Program-made: the position numbers and the translations under genes | In this document: one piece after another, positions 48,295-57,873 of the stretch | How the letters are laid out: every line of letters starts with the position of its first letter | Position numbering within the stretch: position 1 is the stretch's first letter | Assembly: GCA_035547915.1 (NCBI GenBank) | Contig: DASZTS010000027.1 | Span: forward strand, 1-64,000 | From: DASSFG01 sp035547915 | GTDB taxonomy: Bacteria > Planctomycetota > Planctomycetia > Pirellulales > JAICIG01 | Direction: 5' to 3' | DNA length: 64,000 nt | Notes under the pieces: generated by a model | What the model saw: only the letters and a program-made list of their open reading frames with translations | Database searches by the model: none | What the model was told of the DNA's origin: nothing

Positions 48295-48522
48295 CCCGGG
48301 GCCGTCGCTCTCTGGCTGCTCCGCAAAACGAGGCTACCAGGTCTCGACGACTCGCCTCGGTCGGATCGTTCATGCATGCACCTCCGACCGATGTACAACT
48401 GTGGGTAGGCACGGCGATAGATTACGGCCACGTGCCTGCCACAGAGCCATCGACTCCGGTACGATGGGGGGCACGATCTCCGTAGTTCCTTTCCACCTCA
48501 CTCAAGTCGGAGGAGAACGACC

Positions 48523-49278
48523 GTGTTTCAGCGATCGCGCCCGTTGTTTTTTCTCGCATTCGCCCTCACGCTTTTGCTCGCGGACCGAAGCGATGGTCAA
48601 GACTCCGACAAGCTGAACAAATCTCGCGACAATCTCAAACAAATCGGCCTCGCTTTTCATAACTATCACGATGTTTTTGATCGCTTCCCAACATCGACCC
48701 GAGACAAAGAGGGCAAACCGCTTTTGAGTTGGCGAGTCGAGATCCTTCCCTTCGTGGGTGCGATGGACCTGTACAACCGGTTCCATCTGGATGAGCCGTG
48801 GGATAGCGAGCACAATCGCAAACTGATCGCCGAAATGCCGAAAGTGTTCAAGGCGCCCGGTGTCAAGGAAAACGAGAAGACGGTTTATCTTGAGGCCGTT
48901 GGCCCCCAATCGCTCTTTCCGCGTGACAAGTCTGATCCACGACAGCGACAGGAAGTTCCACGAGTGACCGTAGGCGACGAAGCGAGCGTCCTGGCATTCA
49001 AAGTTGGCATACGCGACGTCCACGATGGGCTCTCCAATACCATTCTCGTTGTCGAAGCCGATCCAAGAAATGCAGTCATCTGGACGAAGCCAGACGACTT
49101 GGCATTCGACGCCAAGAAGCCGAAGGCAGGATTGGGAGGCGTTTTCGACGGCGGCTTCAATTCAGTCTTGGGCGATGGCAGTGTGCGGTTTGTTCCACTG
49201 ACGACGGACGAGAAGGTCCTGCTCGACCTGTTCAACCCTGCCGACGGCCACCCCATTCCCGACGGCGTGTTGAAGTAG
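48523..49278 (+). CDS. exported DUF1559-like protein without prepilin leader
   Basis: 251 residues from a GTG at 48523, eight bases after GGAGGAG. A conventional Sec signal (MFQRSRPLFFLAFALTLLLA) replaces the prepilin helix. Residues 34-250 have the DUF1559 pattern: SRDNLKQIGLAFHNYHDVFD, RFPTSTRDKEGKPLLSWRVE, and the C-terminal FNSVLGDGSVRFVP. It would be released or anchored outside the membrane, not built into a pilus. Confidence 0.85.
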   Translation: MFQRSRPLFFLAFALTLLLADRSDGQDSDKLNKSRDNLKQIGLAFHNYHDVFDRFPTSTRDKEGKPLLSWRVEILPFVGAMDLYNRFHLDEPWDSEHNRKLIAEMPKVFKAPGVKENEKTVYLEAVGPQSLFPRDKSDPRQRQEVPRVTVGDEASVLAFKVGIRDVHDGLSNTILVVEADPRNAVIWTKPDDLAFDAKKPKAGLGGVFDGGFNSVLGDGSVRFVPLTTDEKVLLDLFNPADGHPIPDGVLK

Positions 49279-49373
49279 GTGCCGAAACGGCTGTTGGCCA
49301 GTAAAAGGCGCGGCGCCTGCTGGTGGCGCAGCGAGCACCCCGGATTCTTCACTGCATTGATATCCCACTACCG

Positions 49374-51656
49374 TTATTTGAGCGTCGTGCCCGGTTTGGT
49401 GGGGCGTTCGGCCAAGGGGAGGACCTGACCCGATTCACGCGGGCGCTCGCCGGGATGGTACGCACGCTGCGCGGCCGAGAGCACGTCTTCCCAATAGAAG
49501 AGCTCGGGCTTGAGACGCCGCTCGGAGAGCAGCTTTGCCTGGTCGAAATAGTGGGGCGACTGGGGGTCGCCGCTCGAGCCGAATTGGACGAGCGTCGCCC
49601 CGCGCACGCGGTCGCCGAACTCGAACACGCCCACGTAGGTGTATCCGATCACGCCGTAATGTTTCGCCACCTTTTTCACAAAGGGGATGTGGATGGTCGG
49701 CGTGTAATACTGGGTGAAGATCACGCCCATCGGACCGTGGGTGCCGGCGCTGGGCAGGCTCGGCAACTTGTCGTCGAAGGGAACGTTGACCAGATCCGCG
49801 ACGTTGGCGTGCCGTTGGATGCGGTGCACATCGCCCCACGGTACGCGCCAGTCGCCGTGCGTCGATTGTAGGTGGTCCGCGGCCGAAACCAGCGCCTCGA
49901 AACGCAGCGGCATATCGTCGGCAAAGCGCGACTTGATCTGTTCGCCCGGATATCCGCCGCCATACAGTTCTTCGTACCAGGCGACGCACAAGCTGGTCTG
50001 TGTCGAATCGTGCGCGGAGCGACAGTCCCAATCGAGCAAGTGCTCCAGGTAGGGGCGCACCCGTTCCGCCAATTCGGGATGGGTCTGTTTGAGGTCCTCG
50101 AAGGCGCGAGCGTATCGGGGCAACTCGTGTTGTGCCCAATAGATCGTCGTATCGAAGGCGGCCTTTTCGAGCTGTTCGAACGTGGTGCGGTCGAGATCGC
50201 TGAGGATCTGCCGCGATAGTTTTGCGCGCCGCTTGTCGTCGTGTTTGTCTTCGACCATGTAATCCGGGAAGTCGGCGGCCGCGGGATTGTCGTCGTGCGT
50301 CGTGGTGAAGGGGGACGAGTTGCAGTTCTGCACGTAGCCGGCCGCCGGGTTGATCAGTTGCGGCAGCTCGTCGAGCGTGTGAAACCCTTGCCATTCGGTG
50401 GCCGGATCGCTGCCGTCGACCGGCTTCGACCAATCGAAGCGGGGATCGCGGCGCGGAATGGTGCCGTTGTAGAGATAGTAAATGTCGCCGTGGCGGTCGG
50501 CGTAGACGGCATTCATGATCGGAAAGTGCAGCCCGGCCATGCCGGCCTTGAAGTCGTCGACGTTGTTGGCGCGGACGAGCATTTCCATCTGCCGCAACAA
50601 CAGCGATTCGCGCAGCCGTCCGATGCGGGCTGACAACTGATGCTGCGCGTCTTCCTTCGAGACGATCGGCCCGTGATGCGTCTTGCGGAACGTGTAGTTC
50701 TTCTTCTTCACGCCGCCGTTGGACCTGACCTTGATCGTCTCTTGCCACTCGACGGCCGTGCGGTAGCCGCCGGCATAGCGATAGTTGAGCGGTTGGTCCG
50801 GGTCGTCGAACGTCTCGCGCCACAGGTCGGCGATGTCGGGTTCGTTGGTGGTGAAGCTCCAACCGACGTCTTCGTTGTGTCCCATCGTCGGCAGCGGGCT
50901 GCCGAAGAACGTGGCGCCGCTGAAATTCCAACCTTCGCCGCTGCGCAGATGGGCCTCGTACATCTGGCCGAATCCGTACCAAGGTTGGTGCGGGTTGGCG
51001 AACAGCATGGCGTGGCCGTCGCGCGTCCGCTCGGGCGCGATGGCCCAGGCATTCGAACCGGTAGCCGCGGCGATCATCGGGTTCACGCGCGGCATGTAGT
51101 TGCTATGAATCCGCGTGTATCGGAACGTCAGCTCCAGCAACAGTTGTCGGCCGCAAGCGAGCGGATACCACGGCTCGAAATGGGCGAGCAGCCGCGGCTT
51201 GATGTGAGGGTTCTTGGCCAGGAAATAATTCAGGCCGGCCACGTAGGCTTCGCAGAGCGACTTGATGTCGTCGGGCAAGCTGTCGTAATCGGCCTTGGCG
51301 GTCGACACGATCTCGAACGCGCGGTTCAGCAGGTCGGAATTGAGCCCCTCGGGGCCGTGCGCTTCGGCATAGCGGCCCAGGCTGAGCAGGTAGTTGTCTT
51401 CGACCTGCCAGAAGTAATCCTCGGCCTGGACGTAGGCGAAGCCGAACACGGCGGCCTCGTCGGTGTTGCCGTCGATGTGCGGCACACCCATTCCATCGCG
51501 ATAGATGATCACCTCGCGGGCCAACTCGTCGGCCGTCCAGCGATTCTCTACCGGTTCGTCGCCGCTCGCCGGACGCCGGGAATAGAAAGAGCTGGCCGCC
51601 ACAGCCACTACCAGGATGAACCGGCCCCAACACCCGCCGAAGTGATTTCGTGGCAC
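49374..51656 (-). CDS. penicillin acylase-family Ntn hydrolase, exported
   Basis: 760 residues from a GTG at 51656, with GGGAG upstream. A signal peptide (RFILVVAVAASSFYSR) is followed by an alpha chain to about 200 and the autoprocessing site ATGSNAWAIAPERT, whose Ser201 would be the new N-terminal nucleophile of the beta chain. DGMGVPHIDGNTDEAAVFGF is the usual N-terminal motif; PHQPWYGFGQMYEAHL and VGWSFTTNEPDIADL are conserved in the beta chain. The family cleaves amides such as penicillins, cephalosporins and acyl-homoserine lactones. The true substrate is unknown. Confidence 0.92.
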   Translation of the reverse strand: MPRNHFGGCWGRFILVVAVAASSFYSRRPASGDEPVENRWTADELAREVIIYRDGMGVPHIDGNTDEAAVFGFAYVQAEDYFWQVEDNYLLSLGRYAEAHGPEGLNSDLLNRAFEIVSTAKADYDSLPDDIKSLCEAYVAGLNYFLAKNPHIKPRLLAHFEPWYPLACGRQLLLELTFRYTRIHSNYMPRVNPMIAAATGSNAWAIAPERTRDGHAMLFANPHQPWYGFGQMYEAHLRSGEGWNFSGATFFGSPLPTMGHNEDVGWSFTTNEPDIADLWRETFDDPDQPLNYRYAGGYRTAVEWQETIKVRSNGGVKKKNYTFRKTHHGPIVSKEDAQHQLSARIGRLRESLLLRQMEMLVRANNVDDFKAGMAGLHFPIMNAVYADRHGDIYYLYNGTIPRRDPRFDWSKPVDGSDPATEWQGFHTLDELPQLINPAAGYVQNCNSSPFTTTHDDNPAAADFPDYMVEDKHDDKRRAKLSRQILSDLDRTTFEQLEKAAFDTTIYWAQHELPRYARAFEDLKQTHPELAERVRPYLEHLLDWDCRSAHDSTQTSLCVAWYEELYGGGYPGEQIKSRFADDMPLRFEALVSAADHLQSTHGDWRVPWGDVHRIQRHANVADLVNVPFDDKLPSLPSAGTHGPMGVIFTQYYTPTIHIPFVKKVAKHYGVIGYTYVGVFEFGDRVRGATLVQFGSSGDPQSPHYFDQAKLLSERRLKPELFYWEDVLSAAQRAYHPGERPRESGQVLPLAERPTKPGTTLK

Positions 51657-52067
51657 GCGCGCTCCCGGTGGCTAGGGAAAAGACGGATTGTGGCGGTCGG
51701 CATCGTATCGATCTGCTGCGCGACCGACAAGATCGAACGACCTGCGGCTGAGTCCCCGGTTGCCCTATGCAATCCGTGGGCCGGCGTTGGCGTCACTGCC
51801 AAGAAAGTTAGGCGGAACGTCGCTAGAACGGACCGACTGCGAGGGCCGCATACGGAGCGTAGAACCTTGCGGTACTGTAATGTTTGTTCCGACGCAGCCT
51901 GCCCAAACCGCTCGGACGATAGATTATGCCGCAAAACCCTCAGACTTCGCCAAATCGGTTCGCGAAGCAGCTACGACCCGACCGATATCTAACTTACCGC
52001 CCCAGTGGGGTAAGCCCCCGGGCCGCCGCAACATTTCCGATCGATCACAACGGCAAAGAGCACGTGC
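51657..52067. other. divergent intergenic region, no gene seen
   Basis: About 410 bases between the divergent acylase and GT87-like genes. Frames on both strands lack starts or conserved content. It should carry the promoters of both genes, but no strong match to consensus stands out. A weak echo of the dispersed repeat end (CGACCGACAAGATCG) lies near 51720. Confidence 0.4.
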
Positions 52068-53495
52068 ATGAACGCGGACGGGACGCCGCGGCAGCGACGG
52101 CTGCTGACCGATATCGCTGATCCCAGGCCAACCAATGCCGTCTTATCCTTTCCGCCCGAGCGCCTGACCCGGCTCGATCGGATCGTTCTCATCGGCTTGG
52201 CGGCCAGTTTCCTCATGTTCAGTGGGATCGTGCTGGCGCGTTCGGCCCTGTTGAACCGCCGATTCGGTGATTGGAACGTCTACACCCGAGCGGCATGGGC
52301 GATCCGCAGCGGTGGCGACCCGTATCAGATGACGGACGATAACGGCTTTCACTATCTCTATCCGCCGACCTTTGCCATCTTGCTGGCTCCCCTGGCCGAC
52401 GCTCCAGCGGGCGTGCCTCGCGACGGACTGCTGCCCTATTCGGCGACGATCATCTGTTGGTACTTTGTGAACCTGGTCTGTCTGGTGCTGGCGGCGCATT
52501 GGCTGGCTTCGGCACTCGAAGAGCAATTCCCCCGGTGGTCATCCCCTAGCTGGCACGGAAGCCGCGGCTGGTGGGGATTGCGACTGTGGCCCTTTCTGAG
52601 CTGTCTGCCGACGATCGGACACACGCTGATACGCGGCCAAGTAGGCATACTCTTGCTGTTGTTCTTGAGCGGCATGATCGCGGCGGCCGTGCGCCGCAGA
52701 AGCTGGCAGGCGGGCGGTTGGTTGGCGTGCGCGATCTGTCTGAAGGTCATTCCCGCGCTGCTGGTCTTCTATCCGCTCTTCCGCCGCGACACGAAGTTCT
52801 TGGGTGGATGTGCCGCGGGATTGCTGGTCGGCTTGGTGATCGTGCCCGCGGCCGTGCGAGGGCCGCAACAGACCTGGCGCGACTACGAACGGTGGAACGA
52901 GGTGATGGTCTCGCCCGCCCTGCAACAGGGCACCGACACGTCGCGCGCGAAAGAGGTGTTGAACGTGACGGCGACCGACAGTCAGTCGTTCTTGGCCATG
53001 ATCCACAACACGGTGTTTCTCGATCGCTCGACGCGACCCAGCAAAGCAGACAACGCCACGCGCCTTGCCGCCTGGACCGCCACCGGCCTGTTGCTCTTGG
53101 CCTTGTTCGCTGCCGTGCGGCGCTCGTCTCGATCGGACAAGGTCGCCGAGATCATCATCTGGGGCGTGCTGATCGAAGTGATGTTGATGGCGAGCCCCGT
53201 CTGCCATCTTCATTACTTCTGCCTCTCGGTGCCCGTGATGGTCGGGCTGTTCGGCGCCGCGTGGAGAGGCGGGGACCGCCTGAGGATAGGCAAGCCGCTG
53301 TCGGTGCTGATCGCCGTCAACCTGGCGGCGAACATCGTACCGCACTTTCATGGCATGGAGGTGTGGCGCGACGTGGGAGTTGCCGGCTACGCCGCCGTCG
53401 TCTTGATCGCCGTCGGCGTTACCGTGCTGTGGTACCGCGAAGCTCCGGCCGTTGAGACGGCCCGCATCGAGCACCGGTTGCGCGCTGCAGCTTGA
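52068..53495 (+). CDS. GT87-like (DUF2029) integral membrane glycosyltransferase
   Basis: 475 residues with about nine to eleven membrane segments. The N-terminal loop has RFGDWNVYTRAAWAIRSGGD, then PYQ and YLYPPTFAILLAPLA, the hallmark of the DUF2029/GT87 family of polyprenyl-phosphate-mannose alpha-1,2-mannosyltransferases, in which the Asp of the first loop is catalytic. It probably transfers a sugar from a lipid carrier outside the membrane. A dispersed repeat follows the stop. Confidence 0.83.
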   Translation: MNADGTPRQRRLLTDIADPRPTNAVLSFPPERLTRLDRIVLIGLAASFLMFSGIVLARSALLNRRFGDWNVYTRAAWAIRSGGDPYQMTDDNGFHYLYPPTFAILLAPLADAPAGVPRDGLLPYSATIICWYFVNLVCLVLAAHWLASALEEQFPRWSSPSWHGSRGWWGLRLWPFLSCLPTIGHTLIRGQVGILLLLFLSGMIAAAVRRRSWQAGGWLACAICLKVIPALLVFYPLFRRDTKFLGGCAAGLLVGLVIVPAAVRGPQQTWRDYERWNEVMVSPALQQGTDTSRAKEVLNVTATDSQSFLAMIHNTVFLDRSTRPSKADNATRLAAWTATGLLLLALFAAVRRSSRSDKVAEIIIWGVLIEVMLMASPVCHLHYFCLSVPVMVGLFGAAWRGGDRLRIGKPLSVLIAVNLAANIVPHFHGMEVWRDVGVAGYAAVVLIAVGVTVLWYREAPAVETARIEHRLRAAA

Positions 53496-53514
53496 GCCAC
53501 GCGCCTCGTACCTC

Positions 53515-53615
53515 AGAGGAACCGACGAAACCAGATCGCGTTCCGAGAAAATCGGCGTTTCGCGGCCGATTTTTTTCCCCAGTGCGTTGAGGCTTTCGGT
53601 TTTGTCAGCCGCTCG
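53515..53615 (+). repeat. dispersed terminator-like repeat, copy 12
   Basis: Near full length: AGAGGAACCGACGAAACCAG at the left, a central GAAAATCGGCGTTTCGCGGC and CCGATTTTTT, and CGGTTTTGTCAGCCGCTC at the right. It lies 20 bases after the GT87 stop. Confidence 0.8.
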
Positions 53616-53876
53616 AGGGCCGGCGCTCGTTCTTCGGCCGGTAATACCTCTGAAGAATAAGACAGGCCCCCCCATTCCTGTCCTCCGACAATCTGTCGCC
53701 CTCGATGATTAGCGTGGCGAATGATGCGCGTCCGTAACCATCGGCCGGCAGCGCCCACTAATCCCCCGAAGTTGCCTCAGACTCCTTCACGACGGCGGCG
53801 GTGCGGAACGCCGTGGCAACGCGAGGTAGGTGGCCCCAATGGGGGTTGGCTTTGACGGCAATCGGAACCGACAGGG
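53616..53876. other. intergenic stretch, no gene seen
   Basis: Short and gene-free; with the repeat it makes a 380-base gap. The last bases lead into a GTG start with a weak ribosome binding site. Confidence 0.4.
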
Positions 53877-55697
53877 GTGATTTTGCGCGCTTCCGCGGCA
53901 CCAGCGATCGTTTGGGTGGCGACCGTCTCGTCGGCGGTGGCGGTCTTTTTCGTCGTGCGCGCTTCGCGTAACGAGGACCTGTCCCCCGACGTACCGGGCT
54001 TTCGCGACGTCGCCCAAGAGAGCGGCATCGATTTCCGCATGTCGTTCTTGCCGCAAGAGCAAGGCGAGCACTTCAAAGTGAATCTCTACGACCACGGCTG
54101 CGGGTTGGCCGCGGCCGACTACGACGGCGACGGTCACGACGATGTGCTCATCCTCAACCAACTCGGCGCGAACGCTTTGTATCGCAACCGGGGGAACGGC
54201 ACGTTCGAGAATGTGACGGATCGGGTCGGACCGGTCGCGCTCGCAGACCGGGTCTGCGTCGGTGCCGCCTTCGGCGACTACGACAACGACGGCGACCAGG
54301 ATCTCTACATCACCAGCACCCGCGGCGGCAATGTCTTGTTCGAGAACCGCGGCGGTGCCTTCCATGACCGCACCGATGCCGCAGGGGTAGGACTGGTGGC
54401 CCATTCGCAAACCCCCGCGTTCTTCGACTTCGACAACGATGGCTATCTCGACCTGCTCGTGACGAACACGGCCAAATGGACGTCGAACGACTACGATCCG
54501 GTGACGCGGCATTACCTCGGGCCCGACTTCCTCAACCAGCTCATCCGCAGCTACGACGACTTCGAGTCAAACGTACTCTTTCGCAATAATCGCGATGGCA
54601 CGTTCACGGAGGTTGGTCGTGAGGCGGGGGTTCTGGGGCGAGGTTGGAGCGGCGACGTCGCGCCGTTCGATTACGACGGCGACGGCGACCTCGACCTGTT
54701 CATCACCAATATGTTCGGCTACAGCCAATTGCTGGCCAACGACGGCAAGGGGCATTTCTCGGAAGTGACCGATGAGACGCTCAAACGCACATCGTTCGGG
54801 GCCATCGGCTGCAAGGCATTCGACTACAACAACGATGGCCGCCTCGACCTGTTCGTCGCCGACATGCATTCCGATATGTGGATGGGCTACGACGAAGCGC
54901 GGCTGATCGAGCCGCGGCACAAGTACGCCTACTTCAGCGGCCGTAAAGCCACGCTCAGTCCCCATGGCCTGCAAAACGAGAAAGATGCGGCCGACGCGTT
55001 CGATCTGAATTACGAACGTTTGCTCTTCGGTAATACGCTCTATCGCAACGAGGGGGGCGGCGTCTTCAGCGAGGTCTCGGATGAGGCGAACATGGAGACC
55101 TTCTGGCCGTGGGGCGTCGCGGCCGGCGACTTCGACAACGATGGATGGGAGGATGTCTACCTGCCGTCGGGCATGGGATATCCGTTCTTCTACTGGCCCT
55201 CGTGTCTGATGATGAACAACGGGAACGGCACGTTCCGCGACACGGCGGCGCGCGATGGCATCGAGCCGCCGCCCGGAGGGCCCATTCTGGAACAGTCCAT
55301 CGGCGGCCAAAAGGCATTCCGCAGTTCGCGGTGCGCGGCGACGGCCGACTTCGATTCCGACGGCCGGCTCGACCTGATCGTCAACAATTTCAACGATCGG
55401 CCCTACTTCTTCAAGAACCAATTTCCGCGCCGCCGCTTCATCGGCTTTCGTCTGCGCGGCACGAAGAGTAACCGCGACGCGATCGGTGCCGTCGTGCGGC
55501 TGCAAATCGGCGACGAGACGCTGGTGCGCCAGGTGCATGCCAGCGGGGGATATCTTTCGCAGAGCTCGAAGACATTGCACTTCGGCTTGGGGGGCCGCTC
55601 GGCGATCGATCGGGTGGAGATCCGCTGGCCCAGCGGCACTCGGCAGATCTTGGCTTCTCTGCCGCTGAATCGCATTCACGAGATCGTCGAGCCGTGA
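53877..55697 (+). CDS. CRTAC1-type FG-GAP/VCBS repeat protein with ASPIC/UnbV C-terminus
   Basis: 606 residues from a GTG. An N-terminal signal or anchor (AAPAIVWVATVSSAVAVFFV) is followed by a beta-propeller of FG-GAP/VCBS repeats with calcium-type loops (DYDGDGHDDVLILNQLGANA; DYDNDGDQDLYITSTRGGN; DFDNDGYLDLLVTNTA). The C-terminus from about 520 is the ASPIC/UnbV domain (IGAVVRLQIGDETLVRQVHA; SGGYLSQSSKTLHFGLG; VEIRWPSGTRQ). These exported proteins are abundant in planctomycetes; probably a surface or extracellular binding protein. Confidence 0.92.
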   Translation: MILRASAAPAIVWVATVSSAVAVFFVVRASRNEDLSPDVPGFRDVAQESGIDFRMSFLPQEQGEHFKVNLYDHGCGLAAADYDGDGHDDVLILNQLGANALYRNRGNGTFENVTDRVGPVALADRVCVGAAFGDYDNDGDQDLYITSTRGGNVLFENRGGAFHDRTDAAGVGLVAHSQTPAFFDFDNDGYLDLLVTNTAKWTSNDYDPVTRHYLGPDFLNQLIRSYDDFESNVLFRNNRDGTFTEVGREAGVLGRGWSGDVAPFDYDGDGDLDLFITNMFGYSQLLANDGKGHFSEVTDETLKRTSFGAIGCKAFDYNNDGRLDLFVADMHSDMWMGYDEARLIEPRHKYAYFSGRKATLSPHGLQNEKDAADAFDLNYERLLFGNTLYRNEGGGVFSEVSDEANMETFWPWGVAAGDFDNDGWEDVYLPSGMGYPFFYWPSCLMMNNGNGTFRDTAARDGIEPPPGGPILEQSIGGQKAFRSSRCAATADFDSDGRLDLIVNNFNDRPYFFKNQFPRRRFIGFRLRGTKSNRDAIGAVVRLQIGDETLVRQVHASGGYLSQSSKTLHFGLGGRSAIDRVEIRWPSGTRQILASLPLNRIHEIVEP

Positions 55698-55760
55698 ACG
55701 GCACGGCCCGGCACTGCTTCCGCGATTCGCGTCCGTAACTTGCCGGTGCGTTTGGCTTCG

Positions 55761-56642
55761 CTATGAAGCGACGTTCGCTCCGCGCGCCGCGAGCCATTCG
55801 GCCGAAACGAATCGCGCGACGACCGACCGCAGGATACGGTAGAGCGAGGCGGTGTGTTCGCCGGCCGATGCCTCCGCGGACGACGCGTCGGCATCTTCTG
55901 CCTGGACGACGCCGTACCAATTAAGGCGCAGCGGGCATTGCTGCTCGAGGGCGAGCGCGTTCACCCGTTCGGCCACCCGTAAGCTCCAGAGCACGCCGTA
56001 GGCATTGCGAAAGTCGAGCCAGGCGTCCTGCCAACCGTCGCTCGTGCGGCGCGTGCGCCGGACGATCAGAGCCGCCGTGAGCACGGCGGCCGACGAGAGG
56101 CCAAGTCCTGCCGAGAACGACCAGGTCGATCTCTCGGAGAGGAAGGGCAAATTGCCCGCGAGCATGCTCGCCTGACCCGCGCAGGCGAAGGCGGCCGCCG
56201 GTGCGTGGCGCGTCGGCAGGTAATTGACGCACTGGGCCAGCACGATTCCCGCCAGCAGCCACCGCCATGCCGTGTGCAACGACGGCGACGCGGCCGGGTT
56301 GATCGACCAGCCGCGCAGATCTTGCAGGGCCAGCAATCCGACCAGCGATAAGACGATCCACTGCCAGGCCCGGTTCTGCGGGCGCTTGGCGCCGAGCAGG
56401 GCCACGAACGGCGCCACGCTCGTCGTGGCCGCCAGATAGTCGAGGTGCGGCGTCGACGGAGTGGCAGGCAGCGCCAACTCCCAGATCACGGCGCCCGTCG
56501 CCGCCGCCAAGGAAGCGGCCGACCAGGCGCAGGGGGCGGCGAGGGTCGTGTCGCGCAATCGCCTCCAGCCATACAGGCAGACGACCGTGGCGGCCAGGCC
56601 GAGCAGCACAGCCAGTCCCGAAAGCATCGGCGAATCAATCAT
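55761..56642 (-). CDS. multi-pass membrane protein of unknown function
   Basis: 293 residues from the ATG at 56642 (or 288 from 56627). Six or seven membrane segments between residues 5 and 200 (SGLAVLLGLAATVVCLYGWR; LVGLLALQDLRGW; SSAAVLTAALIVRR). The C-terminal 90 residues are soluble and end in a helical region (LYRILRSVVARFVSAEWLA). No family recognised. The frame extends far upstream to 57431, but that part is antisense to the cysteine-rich gene and was rejected. Confidence 0.65.
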   Translation of the reverse strand: MIDSPMLSGLAVLLGLAATVVCLYGWRRLRDTTLAAPCAWSAASLAAATGAVIWELALPATPSTPHLDYLAATTSVAPFVALLGAKRPQNRAWQWIVLSLVGLLALQDLRGWSINPAASPSLHTAWRWLLAGIVLAQCVNYLPTRHAPAAAFACAGQASMLAGNLPFLSERSTWSFSAGLGLSSAAVLTAALIVRRTRRTSDGWQDAWLDFRNAYGVLWSLRVAERVNALALEQQCPLRLNWYGVVQAEDADASSAEASAGEHTASLYRILRSVVARFVSAEWLAARGANVAS

Positions 56643-56858
56643 CACAATTGGGCAAATTGGCCATTCTATCGTGAGTGGCACACGTTGAGAAAATTCAACG
56701 GTTGCGTTTGCTTTACGGAGAGCGTGAGGCATGTTTACTTGGATCAACATTGCCTCGGCCCGCGGTAACGGATCCGCGACGTTGCGGGTGAATCCCGCGC
56801 GAAGGCCCGAAGCAGTCCGCTCGTGTGCGCGGCGGAGAAACAAAAAAGGAGTCTTGCT

Positions 56859-57620
56859 ATGAAATGGTTCAGCGTTATGCGGTTGGCGGCCGTTGTCGCT
56901 GCTGCGTCGTCGTACGGCGCGGCACGTGCCGACGCTGCCGAGCCGACAACCCCGACGGGTTTCGCATTCTACGGTAATGGCGACGGCACGTTCGATACCG
57001 CGAACCCTGGCTACCCCGGCGGCATGGCCGAATACGTTCCCGGCACGCCTGCCCACGGCGCCGGTCCGGCGACCTATGCCACCGGCTACGGCGGAGCTGG
57101 GTATGCCGGCTATGGATACGGCGGAGCCGCCGGATACGGTTACGCCGGGGCCGCTTATGCCGGATATGGCTATGGCGGTGACTGCGCTGGCGCTTGCAAC
57201 ACCTGCCGGCCGCATCGTCGGCATCGCCGTTGCTGCACCTTCGGCGGAAACTGCGCCTGCTGCGATAATTGCTGGGACGGCTATTGCGCCGGCGATCCCG
57301 GTTATGATTCCGGTTGCTGCGCCGGGCCCGTCAAGGTCCACCGCCGCCATCGGGCGCTCGGTTGTGGCGCCGGCCCCTGCGTCGACGCCGCAGCTTGCGG
57401 CGCTTGCGCCCCCCGCCGGCACCACTGCCACCTGCGTCGTCGTTGCGCCGCCGGTTGCGATAACTGCAACTCGTGTGGCGCCGCCGGCCCGAGCTACATC
57501 CCGAGCGGCATGTATGACGGTTCGAACGGACCGACGATGGCCGCCCCGGGTGCCCCCGAGCAGCTCAACCCGTCGTTGAATGAAGAGCCGCGACCCATGC
57601 TCGACGGTCCTTCGACGTAA
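56859..57620 (+). CDS. exported glycine/tyrosine- and cysteine/histidine-rich protein
   Basis: 253 residues from the ATG at 56859, with AAAAGGAG upstream. A signal peptide (MRLAAVVAAASSYGAARADA) precedes a glycine/tyrosine/alanine repeat region at about 70-105 (GYGGAGYAGYGYGGAAGYGY), then about 105 residues with 21 cysteines, many in CC or CxxC pairs, and clusters of arginine and histidine (RPHRRHRRCC; APRRHHCHLRRRC). A polar tail follows. It could bind metals or form disulfide-linked networks; planctomycete walls are rich in cysteine-bearing protein. A strong terminator follows. Confidence 0.8.
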   Translation: MKWFSVMRLAAVVAAASSYGAARADAAEPTTPTGFAFYGNGDGTFDTANPGYPGGMAEYVPGTPAHGAGPATYATGYGGAGYAGYGYGGAAGYGYAGAAYAGYGYGGDCAGACNTCRPHRRHRRCCTFGGNCACCDNCWDGYCAGDPGYDSGCCAGPVKVHRRHRALGCGAGPCVDAAACGACAPRRHHCHLRRRCAAGCDNCNSCGAAGPSYIPSGMYDGSNGPTMAAPGAPEQLNPSLNEEPRPMLDGPST

Positions 57621-57712
57621 GAACGGTTTCAGAAGGCGAACCGTCCCGGCCGATATAGGTCATACCAGCGTGCTGGGAGGGCGGGATGGACGCCTGTCCC
57701 GTTTCAGGATAG

Positions 57713-57755
57713 AGGTCATGGCAGATCGATGGACCGAATTGCCATGACCTTTTTT
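57713..57755 (+). terminator. intrinsic terminator after the cysteine-rich gene
   Basis: AGGTCATGGCA at 57713-57723 pairs perfectly with TGCCATGACCT at 57740-57750, followed by a T run. Clear single-strand terminator, distinct from the dispersed repeat next to it. Confidence 0.9.
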
Positions 57756-57770
57756 ATTTCTATCTAAGGC

Positions 57771-57873
57771 TAAGGGCGGCGGACAAAACCGGGAAGCCGG
57801 AGCGCCGTGGGCGAAAAAATCGGCCGTGAAACGCCGATTTTGCGGAGCGCGATCCGGTTTCGTCGGTTCCTCT
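57771..57873 (-). repeat. dispersed terminator-like repeat, copy 13 (inverted)
   Basis: Inverted, nearly full length: GGCGGCGGACAAAACCGGGA at the left, AAAAAATCGGCCGTGAAACG and CCGATTTTG in the middle, and CCGGTTTCGTCGGTTCCTCT at the right. Confidence 0.8.

Noticed and set aside
56643..57431. N-terminal extension of the membrane gene at 55761
   Set aside because: Low-complexity sequence antisense to the cysteine-rich gene; the start at 56642 fits the membrane topology.
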